Shown: piece after piece, positions 23,369-32,322 of the stretch
Numbering within the stretch: position 1 is the stretch's first letter
Layout: the number at the start of each line of letters is the position of its first letter
Origin: Candidatus Schekmanbacteria bacterium
GTDB lineage: Bacteria; SZUA-182
Direction of reading: 5' to 3'
DNA length: 34,157 nt
Assembly (NCBI GenBank): GCA_016235675.1
Contig: JACRJN010000130.1
Location: 1-34,157, forward strand
Notes under the pieces: generated by a model
What the model was told of the DNA's origin: nothing
What the model saw: only the letters and a program-made list of their open reading frames with translations
Database searches by the model: none
Translations under genes and position numbers: made by a program

Positions 23369-24874
23369 TTACGAGAATAATTTCATAAAATCCTGCAATA
23401 GAAATCTGTCGGATTTTTGTATCCCATATTTGATAAATAAGAAAAAGTAAAAGCATCCCCAAAGAGTTAACAGGCAGATTATAGTCGTTAAATTGGTAGT
23501 TAAGAATCTGCTTAAATAATAAAAAGCCAAGGCCGGAACTAGGGAAAGCATTAAAGGTTTAAAAGAAAAATTACGCAAAAAATCCCTAAAAGATACCTGG
23601 AAATACTTTAATTCAACACACTGTAATTGAAAAAAAAGATTAAATAGGCTTGATATTAATGTTCCCATAACCACTCCCGCTAAACCGATTAAATTTACAA
23701 GTATTAAACTACATATTAAATTAATTACCGTAGTAATAGCATTATATTTCAAAAAGTATTTATAGTCCCCTAAACCGATCATCATGTTACCGCCGAATAA
23801 TGTTATAATATTTAGCATAAATATTATACAAAATAATCTGGTGAGCAGTATCGAATCAAAAAATTTATCTCCTACCCAAACTAATATTATCGGTTTGGCC
23901 AAGGCAATTAATAAAAACGCCAGCGGAAAAGTAATTAGCACAATATAATAAGTACCTTTAAGGAATAGTTCTTTTAACTTTTCTGTCCCGTATAACGTTT
24001 TAATTTTAGCTGCAACAGGCAATACGGTTGAGGTTAAATAACCTGCCGAAAGAGATAGTATCTTACATAACCTGTTTCCCACATCATAAATGGCTACGGC
24101 GGTAGGATTCAAGAAAAAGGCCAAAACCCAGGTGTCTATTTTATAAGAAAAAAAAGCAAATAATTTCCCTAAAAAAAGCGGGATTGAAAAATTTTTAACT
24201 TCATTAAAAATTTGTCTGTCAAAATGAAACAATCTTATCTTCATTTTAAATGGGACATTACTATAAGTAAAAATAGTCATTAAAATAAAAACAGTAAAAG
24301 CCAATATTAAATAAACGTAGCCCAAGCCTACCAGTCCGTATCCTGCCGACAATAAAATTACTGTTAGTATAACATTCAAAACAGTGCGAAATATCAGGAT
24401 GATATTTATGATTTTGAATTGGAGGGTTCCCATTAGAATTCTTCTGAAGACTTCATTTATTGTATCGAATATTAAAGATGTTACGCATAAATAAGCCACA
24501 TATTTTGCATTGTCCGCCAGGTCTAATGAAATATTAAAAAACGTGACAAAAGAATATCTTATAAAAATAACCAATAAGCAGAAAATTAAAAGATTTAAAG
24601 CCAATGAAACTGTGAAAACTGTACTGATTGCGTTATTGATATGTTTTTCACCTGTCGTATCTTTATATTCAGCTATAACTTTTGAGATATAAGCCCCTGT
24701 TCCTAATTCAAACAAATGTGTTTGAGTCAGGAGAGAAGTGGCTAAAATAAATACACCATAGCTTTCTCTTCCCATCTTTCTTATAATGAAAGTAGTGAGA
24801 AAAAATCCTGCAATATTACTAAATACATCGGAAAAACCGTTCAGAAAAGTATCTTTAACTATTTTTGATTTCAT
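23369..24874 (-). CDS. Wzx-type polysaccharide/oligosaccharide flippase
   Basis: This 501-residue protein is almost wholly hydrophobic, with about twelve to fourteen membrane helices. It has the features of the MATE/MOP polysaccharide transporter family: an N-terminal NIAGFFLTTFIIRKMGRESYGVFILA segment, and charged residues at the helix ends. Such proteins flip undecaprenyl-linked oligosaccharides across the inner membrane. It begins 13 nt after the surface-carbohydrate gene and is clearly in the same operon, so it probably exports the glycan that carries the nonulosonic acid made by the upstream genes. A Wzy polymerase is not in the window. The composition is AT-rich compared with the housekeeping genes. 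Confidence 0.87.
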   Translation of the reverse strand: MKSKIVKDTFLNGFSDVFSNIAGFFLTTFIIRKMGRESYGVFILATSLLTQTHLFELGTGAYISKVIAEYKDTTGEKHINNAISTVFTVSLALNLLIFCLLVIFIRYSFVTFFNISLDLADNAKYVAYLCVTSLIFDTINEVFRRILMGTLQFKIINIILIFRTVLNVILTVILLSAGYGLVGLGYVYLILAFTVFILMTIFTYSNVPFKMKIRLFHFDRQIFNEVKNFSIPLFLGKLFAFFSYKIDTWVLAFFLNPTAVAIYDVGNRLCKILSLSAGYLTSTVLPVAAKIKTLYGTEKLKELFLKGTYYIVLITFPLAFLLIALAKPIILVWVGDKFFDSILLTRLFCIIFMLNIITLFGGNMMIGLGDYKYFLKYNAITTVINLICSLILVNLIGLAGVVMGTLISSLFNLFFQLQCVELKYFQVSFRDFLRNFSFKPLMLSLVPALAFYYLSRFLTTNLTTIICLLTLWGCFYFFLFIKYGIQKSDRFLLQDFMKLFS

Positions 24875-24887
24875 AAAGTTTAAATTA

Positions 24888-26234
24888 TCATGCCTTGCCT
24901 AAACAGGATTTAATTTTTTGATCCCAATAATCTACATCCTTTTGGGTAATATATTTGTCATAATGTCCCATGAAATTAGTTTTAGTATTTGGATCGGATT
25001 CAAATTTCAATGGTTTAGAAGGATAAATAGATTTTTTTACTTTACCCAATATCTTATGAATTAAAAATGGATGCAAAAATTTTATTTTTGGTTTAATATT
25101 AATATTATCGATGAATTTATTAATTATTTCCGCGCACCTTTGTGTGGAACGTCCATCAAGCTTATAGCACCAATCCTGGATAAATTTCTCACGACACTCA
25201 AGGATTTCCGGCTTTATTTCATTTCCTTGCAGATAGTAATTAGTCATGTCGATTAATTCGCGATACGTTCTGACAATATTACTTCCCTTGCCTTGCGCCT
25301 CAGAATAATAATATTCAGCAGGATTTAAATTAAAGGTAATGGTGGGTTTATTTAAAAACCAGGCTTCTACCCCGGTTGTACAGGTTCTCCCGATATAAAC
25401 ATCTGTAAAATTAAGCAGATCCCAGATATATTCCTGGTAGATCAAACGCACATTGGGATGTTTAATTCCTGATACCAGGTTTCGGTAAAATTCTATATCC
25501 TCGGCTGGATGTGGTTTAAGCAGGATGTTAACATTTCTATATTCAGAACAAAATAATTTAAAATTTTCTACGAATATGTTTCTGCTTTCTAAATCTTTTT
25601 GGGCATACTTTAAAGGATTTTCTCCGACATCATCCCCCTTTTCATTAATTTTTGTATCCTTTAAATAAAAATCCCTCCGTTCTTCGTTAGCTAAAAAAAT
25701 TGACCGGGTATAATTTGTAATAAACAATATTGTTTTCAGTTTAATATTTATATTGTATTTATTCGCAAAATCTTCTTTTTTTATCATGCACTTGGATGCA
25801 GGTTCGCGGTAAAAATCAAATCTGGTACAACCGCAGACAAAGAGCTTATCTTCAGGCATTACCTTATACTTCAACATAAAATCTTTCATGGTATCCGACC
25901 ATAAAAAATGAAAATCAGCCAGGCTATAATCAGCATATTTACCGGCTAGAAGATCGGGACGTATTGCCGGCATGCCTTCGGTGGGTAAAATCCCGATAAT
26001 AATGCCCAGGTCCTTAAGATATTTGACGTAGTCATGCAATGCCGGGCTAAGCAAATGTATAAATAAAACCATGTCGGGCAATAAGTTGGAGGGAATAATT
26101 TTTGCTGCTTGTCCCTTTTCGATTAGCCATACGGAGTGGCCATAATTATTTTCAAGAAGATACTTAAGATAAGCATATCCGGGTAAATCTCTCCATTTAT
26201 GGTCTACCAGGATCGCTATTTTACCTTTTTTCAT
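24888..26234 (-). CDS. Surface carbohydrate biosynthesis protein, GT-B-like
   Basis: This 448-residue protein resembles the family annotated as surface carbohydrate biosynthesis proteins, distantly related to CDP-glycerol glycerophosphotransferases and capsule GT-B enzymes. Visible motifs are LLKPHPAEDIEFY, the donor-site-like segment GRTCTTGVEAWFLNKPTITFNL, and an N-terminal Rossmann half with ILPTEGMPA. It has no membrane segment. It is the only glycosyltransferase-like gene near the CMP-sugar pathway, so it is a candidate for the enzyme that uses the CMP-nonulosonate; this is inference. AGAGGA lies about 12 nt before the start, a long spacing. The gene is separated from legF by a 134-bp repeat. 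Confidence 0.72.
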   Translation of the reverse strand: MKKGKIAILVDHKWRDLPGYAYLKYLLENNYGHSVWLIEKGQAAKIIPSNLLPDMVLFIHLLSPALHDYVKYLKDLGIIIGILPTEGMPAIRPDLLAGKYADYSLADFHFLWSDTMKDFMLKYKVMPEDKLFVCGCTRFDFYREPASKCMIKKEDFANKYNINIKLKTILFITNYTRSIFLANEERRDFYLKDTKINEKGDDVGENPLKYAQKDLESRNIFVENFKLFCSEYRNVNILLKPHPAEDIEFYRNLVSGIKHPNVRLIYQEYIWDLLNFTDVYIGRTCTTGVEAWFLNKPTITFNLNPAEYYYSEAQGKGSNIVRTYRELIDMTNYYLQGNEIKPEILECREKFIQDWCYKLDGRSTQRCAEIINKFIDNINIKPKIKFLHPFLIHKILGKVKKSIYPSKPLKFESDPNTKTNFMGHYDKYITQKDVDYWDQKIKSCLGKA

Positions 26235-26267
26235 TATTTTTTTATTTCCTCTGATGATAATTCTTTG

Positions 26268-26401
26268 GTAGCGTTCTCAATAAGAGACCTAAAGCGTCAT
26301 TGCGAGGCAGCCTTATCGCCGAAGCAATCTCATCCGCACGCATGGAGATTGCGTAGCTTTTGCTCGCAATGACGCTTCGGGTCTCTGTATTTCTACGCTA
26401 C
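26268..26401. repeat. 134-bp GTAGCG...CGCTAC nested repeat at the legF 3' end
   Basis: Outer arms GGTAGCG and CGCTACC, then AGAGACC and GGTCTCT, then AAGCGTCATTGCGAG and CTCGCAATGACGCTT are nested inverted repeats. The right end lies inside legF and supplies its last two codons and stop. A shorter copy with the same flanks is at 28096-28212. Confidence 0.87.
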
Positions 26402-27109
26402 CAATCCCTTTAACAGCATCTCCGCAATTTTAAAATCCATCAGGTCGTCTATATCTACCGAACGCTCCCGCGGCATTACGTATACACGGCTTTTTTCCAG
26501 GAATACGCTCTTTTGGGCTTTCAAAATATCTTTCCACCAAACATAAATGGAGGCATTCATATCGTAAACCTTCGGGGCGGATTGCCTGGTGGTAAAATCC
26601 CCTTTTTTTACTAAGCTAACCGACCCGTCTTTGGTTACCTCTACCATATTAAAATATGGGTTGCGATACGCTGCCGCGACCGAAAAAACGTTATCGGCGT
26701 TTTCCCGTACCAAAAGTTCGATACAATTATCAATATCTTCAACAGTTCTGAGCGGCGTAGTCACATGCAGCAACACTAATATATCGAAAAGATAATTAGC
26801 GCTTTCCCCCAGCCAATCTATAACATGCAACAAAACATCGATGGTGCTGCTGTTATCCGCAGCCAGATTTGCCGGCCTTATAAAGGGTACTTCCGCGCCA
26901 TATTGTCTGGCAATGTCCGCAATCTTCAAATCGTCTGTAGAAACTATTACCCTGTCAATATATTCAGACGATTTTGCCTGTTCGACAGAATAGGCGATTA
27001 AGGGCTTATCTTTTAGCTTCCGGATGTTCTTTCCCGGCAAGCCTTTGGAGCCGCCCCTGGCTGGAATGATGCAGACTATTTTATGACTTTGATACATATC
27101 GATCTTCAA
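26393..27109 (-). CDS. legF: CMP-nonulosonic acid (legionaminate/sialate) cytidylyltransferase
   Basis: This enzyme activates a nine-carbon acidic sugar with CTP. The protein has 238 residues and shows the NeuA/LegF signature IPARGGSKGLPGKN at 15-28, VIVSTDD, FIRPANLAADNSST and the C-terminal SVDIDDLMDF, typical of single-domain bacterial forms (PtmB in Campylobacter). It overlaps the end of the Gfo/Idh gene by 29 nt from this start, or by 17 nt if MYQSHKI is used. Legionaminate is preferred to sialate because PtmE- and PtmA-like genes are present. The last two residues (VA) and the TAG stop come from the repeat at 26268-26401. Confidence 0.9.
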   Translation of the reverse strand: MKIDMYQSHKIVCIIPARGGSKGLPGKNIRKLKDKPLIAYSVEQAKSSEYIDRVIVSTDDLKIADIARQYGAEVPFIRPANLAADNSSTIDVLLHVIDWLGESANYLFDILVLLHVTTPLRTVEDIDNCIELLVRENADNVFSVAAAYRNPYFNMVEVTKDGSVSLVKKGDFTTRQSAPKVYDMNASIYVWWKDILKAQKSVFLEKSRVYVMPRERSVDIDDLMDFKIAEMLLKGLVA

Positions 27110-28055
27110 GCAGTTTCAGGGTATTAACCCCGTCATTCAATGTAATAAAGGGTTCAGCTTCCCCCTTCAGGTACTTAATAAAATAACTTAACTCATCAAC
27201 ATAAGTTTGCTCGACATTAAACATATTTGCATCACTTACAAGTAACTCCTTACCATCTTTACCTGTTATTTTAATATTCTTTTTCACCAAATCAGCTAAA
27301 ATAGTTCCTTCGCTACCCTCCACCCGAATTTCCCTTTTCTTAATGGATTGCAAATAATCCATATGAACATTGCAAATAAACCCGTTATCATATTTATAGA
27401 TACCTTCAAACAGGTCTTCGGAATCAATTTCCAGTTTACTGACTTTACTTCTCACCACTTTCCAGTTATGAGGATTGCCGAAAAGATAGCGCATGTAATC
27501 AACTTCATGGGACAGGTCTAAAGCTACTCCTCCCCCCCTTGACTTGCTGGCGCTATAAGATTTCCGGTAATCTGTATCGGGTCGCCATAAAGGCAGGTAT
27601 TGCCCCACCTCTATCCTGGCAAAATATAAATCCCCGACAATCTTCTGGGATAGCTTGGTTTTTATATATTCTATAGCCCCCAAAAACCTCAAATTATAGC
27701 CGATAAAAGTTTTTAATTTCTTTCTTCTTACTGTTTCTTCCAGCAGTTCAATTTTATCGAGGTTATGGGAAAGAGGCTTTTCGATAAATAAGTTAATCCC
27801 CTTTTCAGCCAGAAAAATTGCCGTATCCATATGTTTATATGTTTCATTGGCAACAATCGCAAAATCAACATTTATTGAATTAATTAATGGGTGAGCCAAA
27901 GAATCTACAAACTCTGCTTTCCTATTAACATCCGGGATTCCAATCTGTGCCGAACTTGTTGTAAATATTAAGATTTTACTAATATTATCCAGCTTCAGAA
28001 GATTATAAACATGTCCTTTACCGATAGAACCATATCCAACAACCAATACCTGCAA
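27081..28055 (-). CDS. Gfo/Idh/MocA-family oxidoreductase (PtmF-like)
   Basis: This NAD(P)-dependent sugar oxidoreductase has 324 residues. The Rossmann motif is G7-x-G9-x2-G12 (VVGYGSIGKGH), and the EKPLS motif with the catalytic lysine is near residue 94. The C-terminal sheet domain contains GGGVALDLSHEVDYM, typical of the family. It sits directly before legF, as ptmF does before ptmB in Campylobacter as I recall it, so a role in supplying the amino-sugar precursor for legionaminate is plausible but inferred. A GGAGG-like site (AGGAGGGGG) lies a few bases upstream of the start. It is separated from the methyltransferase gene by a 117-bp repeat. Confidence 0.85.
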   Translation of the reverse strand: MQVLVVGYGSIGKGHVYNLLKLDNISKILIFTTSSAQIGIPDVNRKAEFVDSLAHPLINSINVDFAIVANETYKHMDTAIFLAEKGINLFIEKPLSHNLDKIELLEETVRRKKLKTFIGYNLRFLGAIEYIKTKLSQKIVGDLYFARIEVGQYLPLWRPDTDYRKSYSASKSRGGGVALDLSHEVDYMRYLFGNPHNWKVVRSKVSKLEIDSEDLFEGIYKYDNGFICNVHMDYLQSIKKREIRVEGSEGTILADLVKKNIKITGKDGKELLVSDANMFNVEQTYVDELSYFIKYLKGEAEPFITLNDGVNTLKLLEDRYVSKS

Positions 28056-28095
28056 GAATCCCCCTCCTAATATTTAATCGAGCTATAAAAATTTG

Positions 28096-28212
28096 GTAGC
28101 GTTCTCAATAAGAGACCCAAAGCGTCACTGCGAGGCAGCCTTATCGCCGAAGCAATCTCAGACGCACGCATAGCTCGCAATGACGCTTCAGGTCTCTGTA
28201 TTTCTACGCTGC
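28096..28212. repeat. 117-bp GTAGCG...CGCTGC nested repeat at the methyltransferase 3' end
   Basis: It has the same outer flanks and inner TCA(T/C)TGCGAG family core as 26268-26401, with part of the inner arm missing. Its right end encodes the last seven residues and the stop of the methyltransferase gene. Confidence 0.87.
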
Positions 28213-29189
28213 CAAAAATTTATCAGCGTTTTATAAATCTTAAACCCCAACTTATGCCCAAACAAAAGAAATAATAAAAACATGGCAAAGCGGCCTATGT
28301 TTGTAAACTGATAGAAAAAATGTTCCCTTTTAAATCTATGATGGCTTTGCAGTACTCTCCGGTAATCATCTTTGGCATTTAATGCTTCGGGAGGAATTTT
28401 ATCACTTTTAATCGCTAATACCGCTAACTTTTTCTCTTCGTCTATCGTTAAGGGTAAAAAACCGGCCTGGGCAAAAAGCCTGGTAATTGTTGGAGCGGAA
28501 AAATGAAATAGATGTTCTTTCAGATACCAATCATACCAAAAAGGCAACCACGTGGAATGTGAGTGCATGTTTGGAACCCAAAAAAATATCAATCCATTTG
28601 GTTTTAATAATTTATTTACCATGCACATAAATTCCAACGGATTAAAAATATGCTCAAGTACTGCAAATGAAACTATTAAATCATATGATTCAACAGCTTT
28701 GTGCTCAAATTCTTCAAGAGTTGATACATATATAGGAACTTTTACCTTAGTTTTAGAGAATGCCGCGATATCCGAATCCGGTTCGACTCCAGAGATAGCC
28801 AGGTTTGGGAAGGTTTCTTTCCATGCAGATAAAAATGCTCCGCAATAAGAACCAATTTCGAGCACTCTAAAACTTTTGCTACTTATAATATCAGGAGCGT
28901 ATTTTATTAAGTCAGCCTTTAGATTCTTGGCAACATTCATACATTGTTGTATAGAATCATCAAATCTTTTTTCATAATTTCTATCTTGATTTTCATCTAT
29001 AAATGTTCCATTTTTGTAGTAGGACAAAACCTCTTCATACCTTGGCCTTGGGGATATTTGAGCCAGACCGCATCCTTTACACACTTTATTGAGCAGGTGA
29101 ATGTTATATCTGCCTTTATCAGAAAGCAGTTCCATCTCAGAGCTATGGCATAAATAGCATTGATTGTCCACCCGTGTTGGCTCTACCAT
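28188..29189 (-). CDS. Class I SAM-dependent methyltransferase with N-terminal zinc ribbon
   Basis: This 333-residue protein starts with a zinc-ribbon pattern, C11-x2-C14 and C37-x2-C40. It continues with a class I methyltransferase domain: [11 protein letters not shown] (SAM site), SGVEPDSD, and [17 protein letters not shown]-terminal helical part follows. This architecture is common in surface-polysaccharide clusters, as sugar C- or O-methyltransferases. The ATG overlaps the stop of the PtmA-like gene (ATGGTAG), showing translational coupling. The final seven residues QRRNTET and the TGA stop are encoded by the repeat at 28096-28212, so the native C-terminus has been replaced or extended. 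The substrate is unknown. Confidence 0.85.
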   Translation of the reverse strand: MVEPTRVDNQCYLCHSSEMELLSDKGRYNIHLLNKVCKGCGLAQISPRPRYEEVLSYYKNGTFIDENQDRNYEKRFDDSIQQCMNVAKNLKADLIKYAPDIISSKSFRVLEIGSYCGAFLSAWKETFPNLAISGVEPDSDIAAFSKTKVKVPIYVSTLEEFEHKAVESYDLIVSFAVLEHIFNPLEFMCMVNKLLKPNGLIFFWVPNMHSHSTWLPFWYDWYLKEHLFHFSAPTITRLFAQAGFLPLTIDEEKKLAVLAIKSDKIPPEALNAKDDYRRVLQSHHRFKREHFFYQFTNIGRFAMFLLFLLFGHKLGFKIYKTLINFWQRRNTET

Positions 29190-29944
29190 GCCGTCCAGCC
29201 CCCGTCGATAACGATACTTTGTCCCGTTATATATGAGGAGGCTTCGGAGGCCAGGAAGATTACCGCTCCCGCTATTTCTTCAGGCATCCCCATCCTTCCT
29301 AAGGGGGTTTTGGCGGAATATTTCTTTACGAAAGCCTCCGGCTGATGATCGAAAATGCCGCCCGGCGCTATGGTATTGGCTCTTACATTGTACTTGGCGT
29401 AATAGGTAGCGATATATTTGGTCAAAGTGATGATGCCCCCCTTGATCGCGGAATAGGCGGCGGGCATAGTCATTTCCGTGCCTTCGTAGACTGAAAAATC
29501 CGGGGCGTTGATCCCGTAGATCGAGGCCAGATTTATGATTGAGCCGTTATTCTGCTTTCTCATTTGCTCGGCCGCGATACGGGAAGAGAGGAAGTAGCCT
29601 CCCAGGTGCATATCCATATTGGTCTTCCAGGATTCAAACGGTATCTTCTCAAATTTTAATCCCCAATCGGATGTTCTGGGATAAGCGCTGTTTACCAAGA
29701 TGTCTAACCGATGCTCTTTTTGGATTATTTGTTCGACGGCTTCTTTGATAGAATTCTCGGAGGTAATGTCTAGATAAACATAGTTTGCATCAGTGAGTTC
29801 TTCAGCCTTAACCTTATCGGTATCGCCGATATAGACTTTAGCGCCGAAATCATTTAGGGCTTTAACAATTTCTTTGCCGATCAACCCGCATCCGCCGGTA
29901 ACCAGGGCGACTTTTTGCTTACATGAAAAAATATTGCTGTACAT
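29183..29944 (-). CDS. Short-chain dehydrogenase, PtmA-like
   Basis: This classical SDR has 253 residues. The cofactor motif TGGCGLIG is at 16-23, then VNSAYPR, the catalytic Tyr164-x3-Lys168 (YSAIKGG) and a C-terminal [15 protein letters not shown]. It resembles PtmA of the Campylobacter flagellin-modification locus, which works with PtmE and PtmF in making the GDP-linked glucosamine precursor of legionaminic acid (established for the pathway as a whole; the individual step is less certain). The downstream methyltransferase gene overlaps its stop codon. A BIME element lies between it and the PtmE-like gene. Confidence 0.85.
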   Translation of the reverse strand: MYSNIFSCKQKVALVTGGCGLIGKEIVKALNDFGAKVYIGDTDKVKAEELTDANYVYLDITSENSIKEAVEQIIQKEHRLDILVNSAYPRTSDWGLKFEKIPFESWKTNMDMHLGGYFLSSRIAAEQMRKQNNGSIINLASIYGINAPDFSVYEGTEMTMPAAYSAIKGGIITLTKYIATYYAKYNVRANTIAPGGIFDHQPEAFVKKYSAKTPLGRMGMPEEIAGAVIFLASEASSYITGQSIVIDGGWTAW

Positions 29945-29997
29945 TTAAGCCTTTTTTGGGGGGTGTGGTTTACAAAAAAATAGAATCCCTGGATTCC

Positions 29998-30049
29998 GTA
30001 GTCCCAGCCCTTCAGGGCTGATCTTCCAGGGCTAAAGCCCTGGCACTAC
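29998..30049. repeat. REP/BIME-like element (GTAG...CTAC), 52 bp
   Basis: GTAG, hairpin AGCCCTtcAGGGCT, hairpin CCAGGGCtaaaGCCCTGG, CACTAC. It occupies the gap between the PtmE-like and PtmA-like genes of one operon. Confidence 0.85.
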
Positions 30050-30102
30050 GGCTACGGCAGGAAAATATTTTCATGTTTCTTTGTGTCCCGAAAGACCGCT
30101 TT

Positions 30103-31161
30103 TTACCAAGCGAATTTATCGACAACCTTGCGATATTCTTCCCATTCGCCTATATCGATATAATCATTTTCATTCACCGGATAGGTTATTACCTGTTTTC
30201 CCTGCTCTATCAGTAGTTTTATCAAATCCGTCATATCGAAACGGGTTTTTTCGGGGATATATTGCAGTACATCGCTATTTAAGATATAGGCTCCGGTGTT
30301 TATGGTAAAGGTATACTCCGGTTTTTCTATGATATTTGTGACTTTGCCCCCTTGGATGAAATTTACTACCCCATAGGGTATTTTATAGTGTTTTATCGAC
30401 GATAAGATAGTAAGCACCGCCTGACTTTCTGCATGAATTTTTAACACTTCGCTATAGTTGGCTTTTACAATTACATCACAATTGGATAGGATGAACGTTC
30501 CTTTTATACTGTTTTCAAAAAGCTTTAGACTTCCGGCGGTGCCGTAATAATCGTCTTCCCTGGCGTATTTTATCTCATAATCCTTTTCCAGGCCGTTAAA
30601 ATAAGACTCGATCAATTCCGCCTTATAATTAAGCGTAAGAAAATAATCTTCGATGCCGAATTTTCTGAATTCGCTTATTATCAATTCGATAATTGGTTTG
30701 TCGCCGATAGGGATCAAGGGCTTGGGTAAAATCTTAGTGAACGGGTCTAGTCGTACTCCCTTGCCTCCGGCCATAATCACTACAGGAATATTTAATTTGC
30801 TTATAGGCTTAAAATCCTGCTTTGAGAAAAATTTATCCCAAATTAATAAATCTATTATAATTTTATTTTCATCTACCACGGGGAGTATGGCTATTTTTTT
30901 CTCTAAAAATATTTTTTTGATTATTTCCGGTGTACAAGCGCTATTTAACACGCAAACCGGATTTCTATTATAAATTTCCCGGATGTTTCCCTCCAAGCCG
31001 CCGCCTTTTAAAATATGCCGCCTGATGTCGCCGTCGCTGATGGCTCCCAACAGTTTATTCTCGGCGTCTACTATAAATAGGGCTTTTCCCGCGGTCTTGT
31101 CCAGTTTTTTTAAGGTGTCTTTTATAGTTTCCAGTTCGTGTATAAAGAAATCGCGTTCCAT
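30103..31161 (-). CDS. ptmE: CBS-domain sugar-1-phosphate nucleotidyltransferase (PtmE-like)
   Basis: This 352-residue protein joins a tandem CBS pair (residues 1 to about 115, GAISDGDIRRHIL and AILPVVDENKII) to a nucleotidyltransferase domain with GGKGVRLDPFT beginning at residue 132 and LPKPLIPIGDKPI after it. This fusion is characteristic of PtmE, the glucosamine-1-phosphate guanylyltransferase of the Campylobacter legionaminic acid pathway, and of its relatives. It therefore points to a GDP-sugar route and to legionaminate rather than sialate. The gene begins 3 nt after the legG stop, so the two are coupled. Confidence 0.87.
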   Translation of the reverse strand: MERDFFIHELETIKDTLKKLDKTAGKALFIVDAENKLLGAISDGDIRRHILKGGGLEGNIREIYNRNPVCVLNSACTPEIIKKIFLEKKIAILPVVDENKIIIDLLIWDKFFSKQDFKPISKLNIPVVIMAGGKGVRLDPFTKILPKPLIPIGDKPIIELIISEFRKFGIEDYFLTLNYKAELIESYFNGLEKDYEIKYAREDDYYGTAGSLKLFENSIKGTFILSNCDVIVKANYSEVLKIHAESQAVLTILSSIKHYKIPYGVVNFIQGGKVTNIIEKPEYTFTINTGAYILNSDVLQYIPEKTRFDMTDLIKLLIEQGKQVITYPVNENDYIDIGEWEEYRKVVDKFAW

Positions 31162-31164
31162 GTG

Positions 31165-32322
31165 CTATCCAATATCGTAGAATTTTTTCATTAGTATGCG
31201 ACTAACATCGTATTGTTTTAAAACGCTTATAATTTTGCCGGCGGAATTGCCGTCCCCGTGCGGATTTTCTGTCTTTTCTAATATTTTCTGAAAATCAGGT
31301 GAATATAGCTTATTGAAAGCCTCTTTTATACTATCTTTTTCCGGTTCGCAATCGATAATACTTGCCGCCTTGATTCTTCCCCTTTGCCGATTCCCGATAT
31401 TTATAGTCCCGATTTTAAAGCTCGGCGCTTCGATGATCCCGCTGGAGGAGTTCCCCACTATAGCATCCGCAAATTGCATTGCGGATAAATATTTAAGCTG
31501 TCCCATAGAGGCAACTGCAATTGAACAGAGAGAATGTGAGGCTACATAATCATCAATCAGCTTGTTGATGATTCGCCCAAAGGTATCGGCATTGGCTTTG
31601 GTAAAAATCAGATTAGTATCTGCCAAATTATCTAATATATCAAGAAGATTTTGGAACTGCCCGCCGGAAGTGTTATTTTCCAAGGTAACGGGATGATAGG
31701 TGCACAAAAGATTGTGTTGGTTGAATTTGAATTTTAATTCATTCTCTAACTCTGATTTATCCAAGAGCTTCAGGTTTTTTATATTATCTAATCCCAGCGC
31801 TCCCACATTGAAAACCCGGTCGGGCTGTTCACCTAATTGAATTACCCTTTTGCGGTAGTCTTCAGTGGCGGTAAAATGCAGATGGCTCATCTTGGTGATG
31901 GAATGCCGCAGGGCATCATCGAATGCCCCTTCGGTTATTTCCCCGCCGTGGATGTGGGCAACCGGGATGCGGCTGATGAGTGAGGCGGCAACAGCGCTGA
32001 AGATTTCGAAACGATCTCCTAAGGTTACTATTATATGAGGCGCCAAGCGTTCATAAACTTCCGCAAAGCTTATCAGTCCAAGCCCCATTGACTTGGAAAT
32101 CCCGGTCGGGGTGTCGGAACTCAGGAGCATTTCCACCTTTGCATCTATATTAAAACCGTCTTTAATTATCTCCTGATAGGTAAGACCGAACTCCGGCGAT
32201 AAGTGCATTCCGGTTGCTATTAATTGCAATTGCAAATCAGCCTCTTTTTTTATTTCCGCCAGTAATGGCTTTAATAGACCGTATTCCGCCCTGGAGCCGG
32301 TGATTACACAGATTTTTCTCAT
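31165..32322 (-). CDS. legG: Hydrolysing nucleotide-sugar 2-epimerase (LegG/NeuC-like)
   Basis: This 385-residue GT-B-fold enzyme hydrolyses a nucleotide-linked amino sugar with inversion at C2, releasing the free sugar for the synthase. Visible motifs are GSRAEYGLLKPLL near residue 8, LGDRFEIFSAVAA, HIHGGEITEGAFDDALRH, CTYHPVTLENN and VGNSSSGIIEAPSF, all typical of the NeuC/LegG family. Its ATG overlaps the stop of legI (ATGA), and ptmE follows after 3 nt. Sequence alone cannot separate NeuC from LegG; the neighbouring PtmE-, PtmA- and PtmF-like genes favour LegG. Confidence 0.9.
   Translation of the reverse strand: MRKICVITGSRAEYGLLKPLLAEIKKEADLQLQLIATGMHLSPEFGLTYQEIIKDGFNIDAKVEMLLSSDTPTGISKSMGLGLISFAEVYERLAPHIIVTLGDRFEIFSAVAASLISRIPVAHIHGGEITEGAFDDALRHSITKMSHLHFTATEDYRKRVIQLGEQPDRVFNVGALGLDNIKNLKLLDKSELENELKFKFNQHNLLCTYHPVTLENNTSGGQFQNLLDILDNLADTNLIFTKANADTFGRIINKLIDDYVASHSLCSIAVASMGQLKYLSAMQFADAIVGNSSSGIIEAPSFKIGTINIGNRQRGRIKAASIIDCEPEKDSIKEAFNKLYSPDFQKILEKTENPHGDGNSAGKIISVLKQYDVSRILMKKFYDIG

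Noticed and set aside
29998-30049. Intrinsic terminator within the glycan operon
   Set aside because: The hairpins are strong but no T-run follows in either direction, and the element matches the REP/BIME copies elsewhere.
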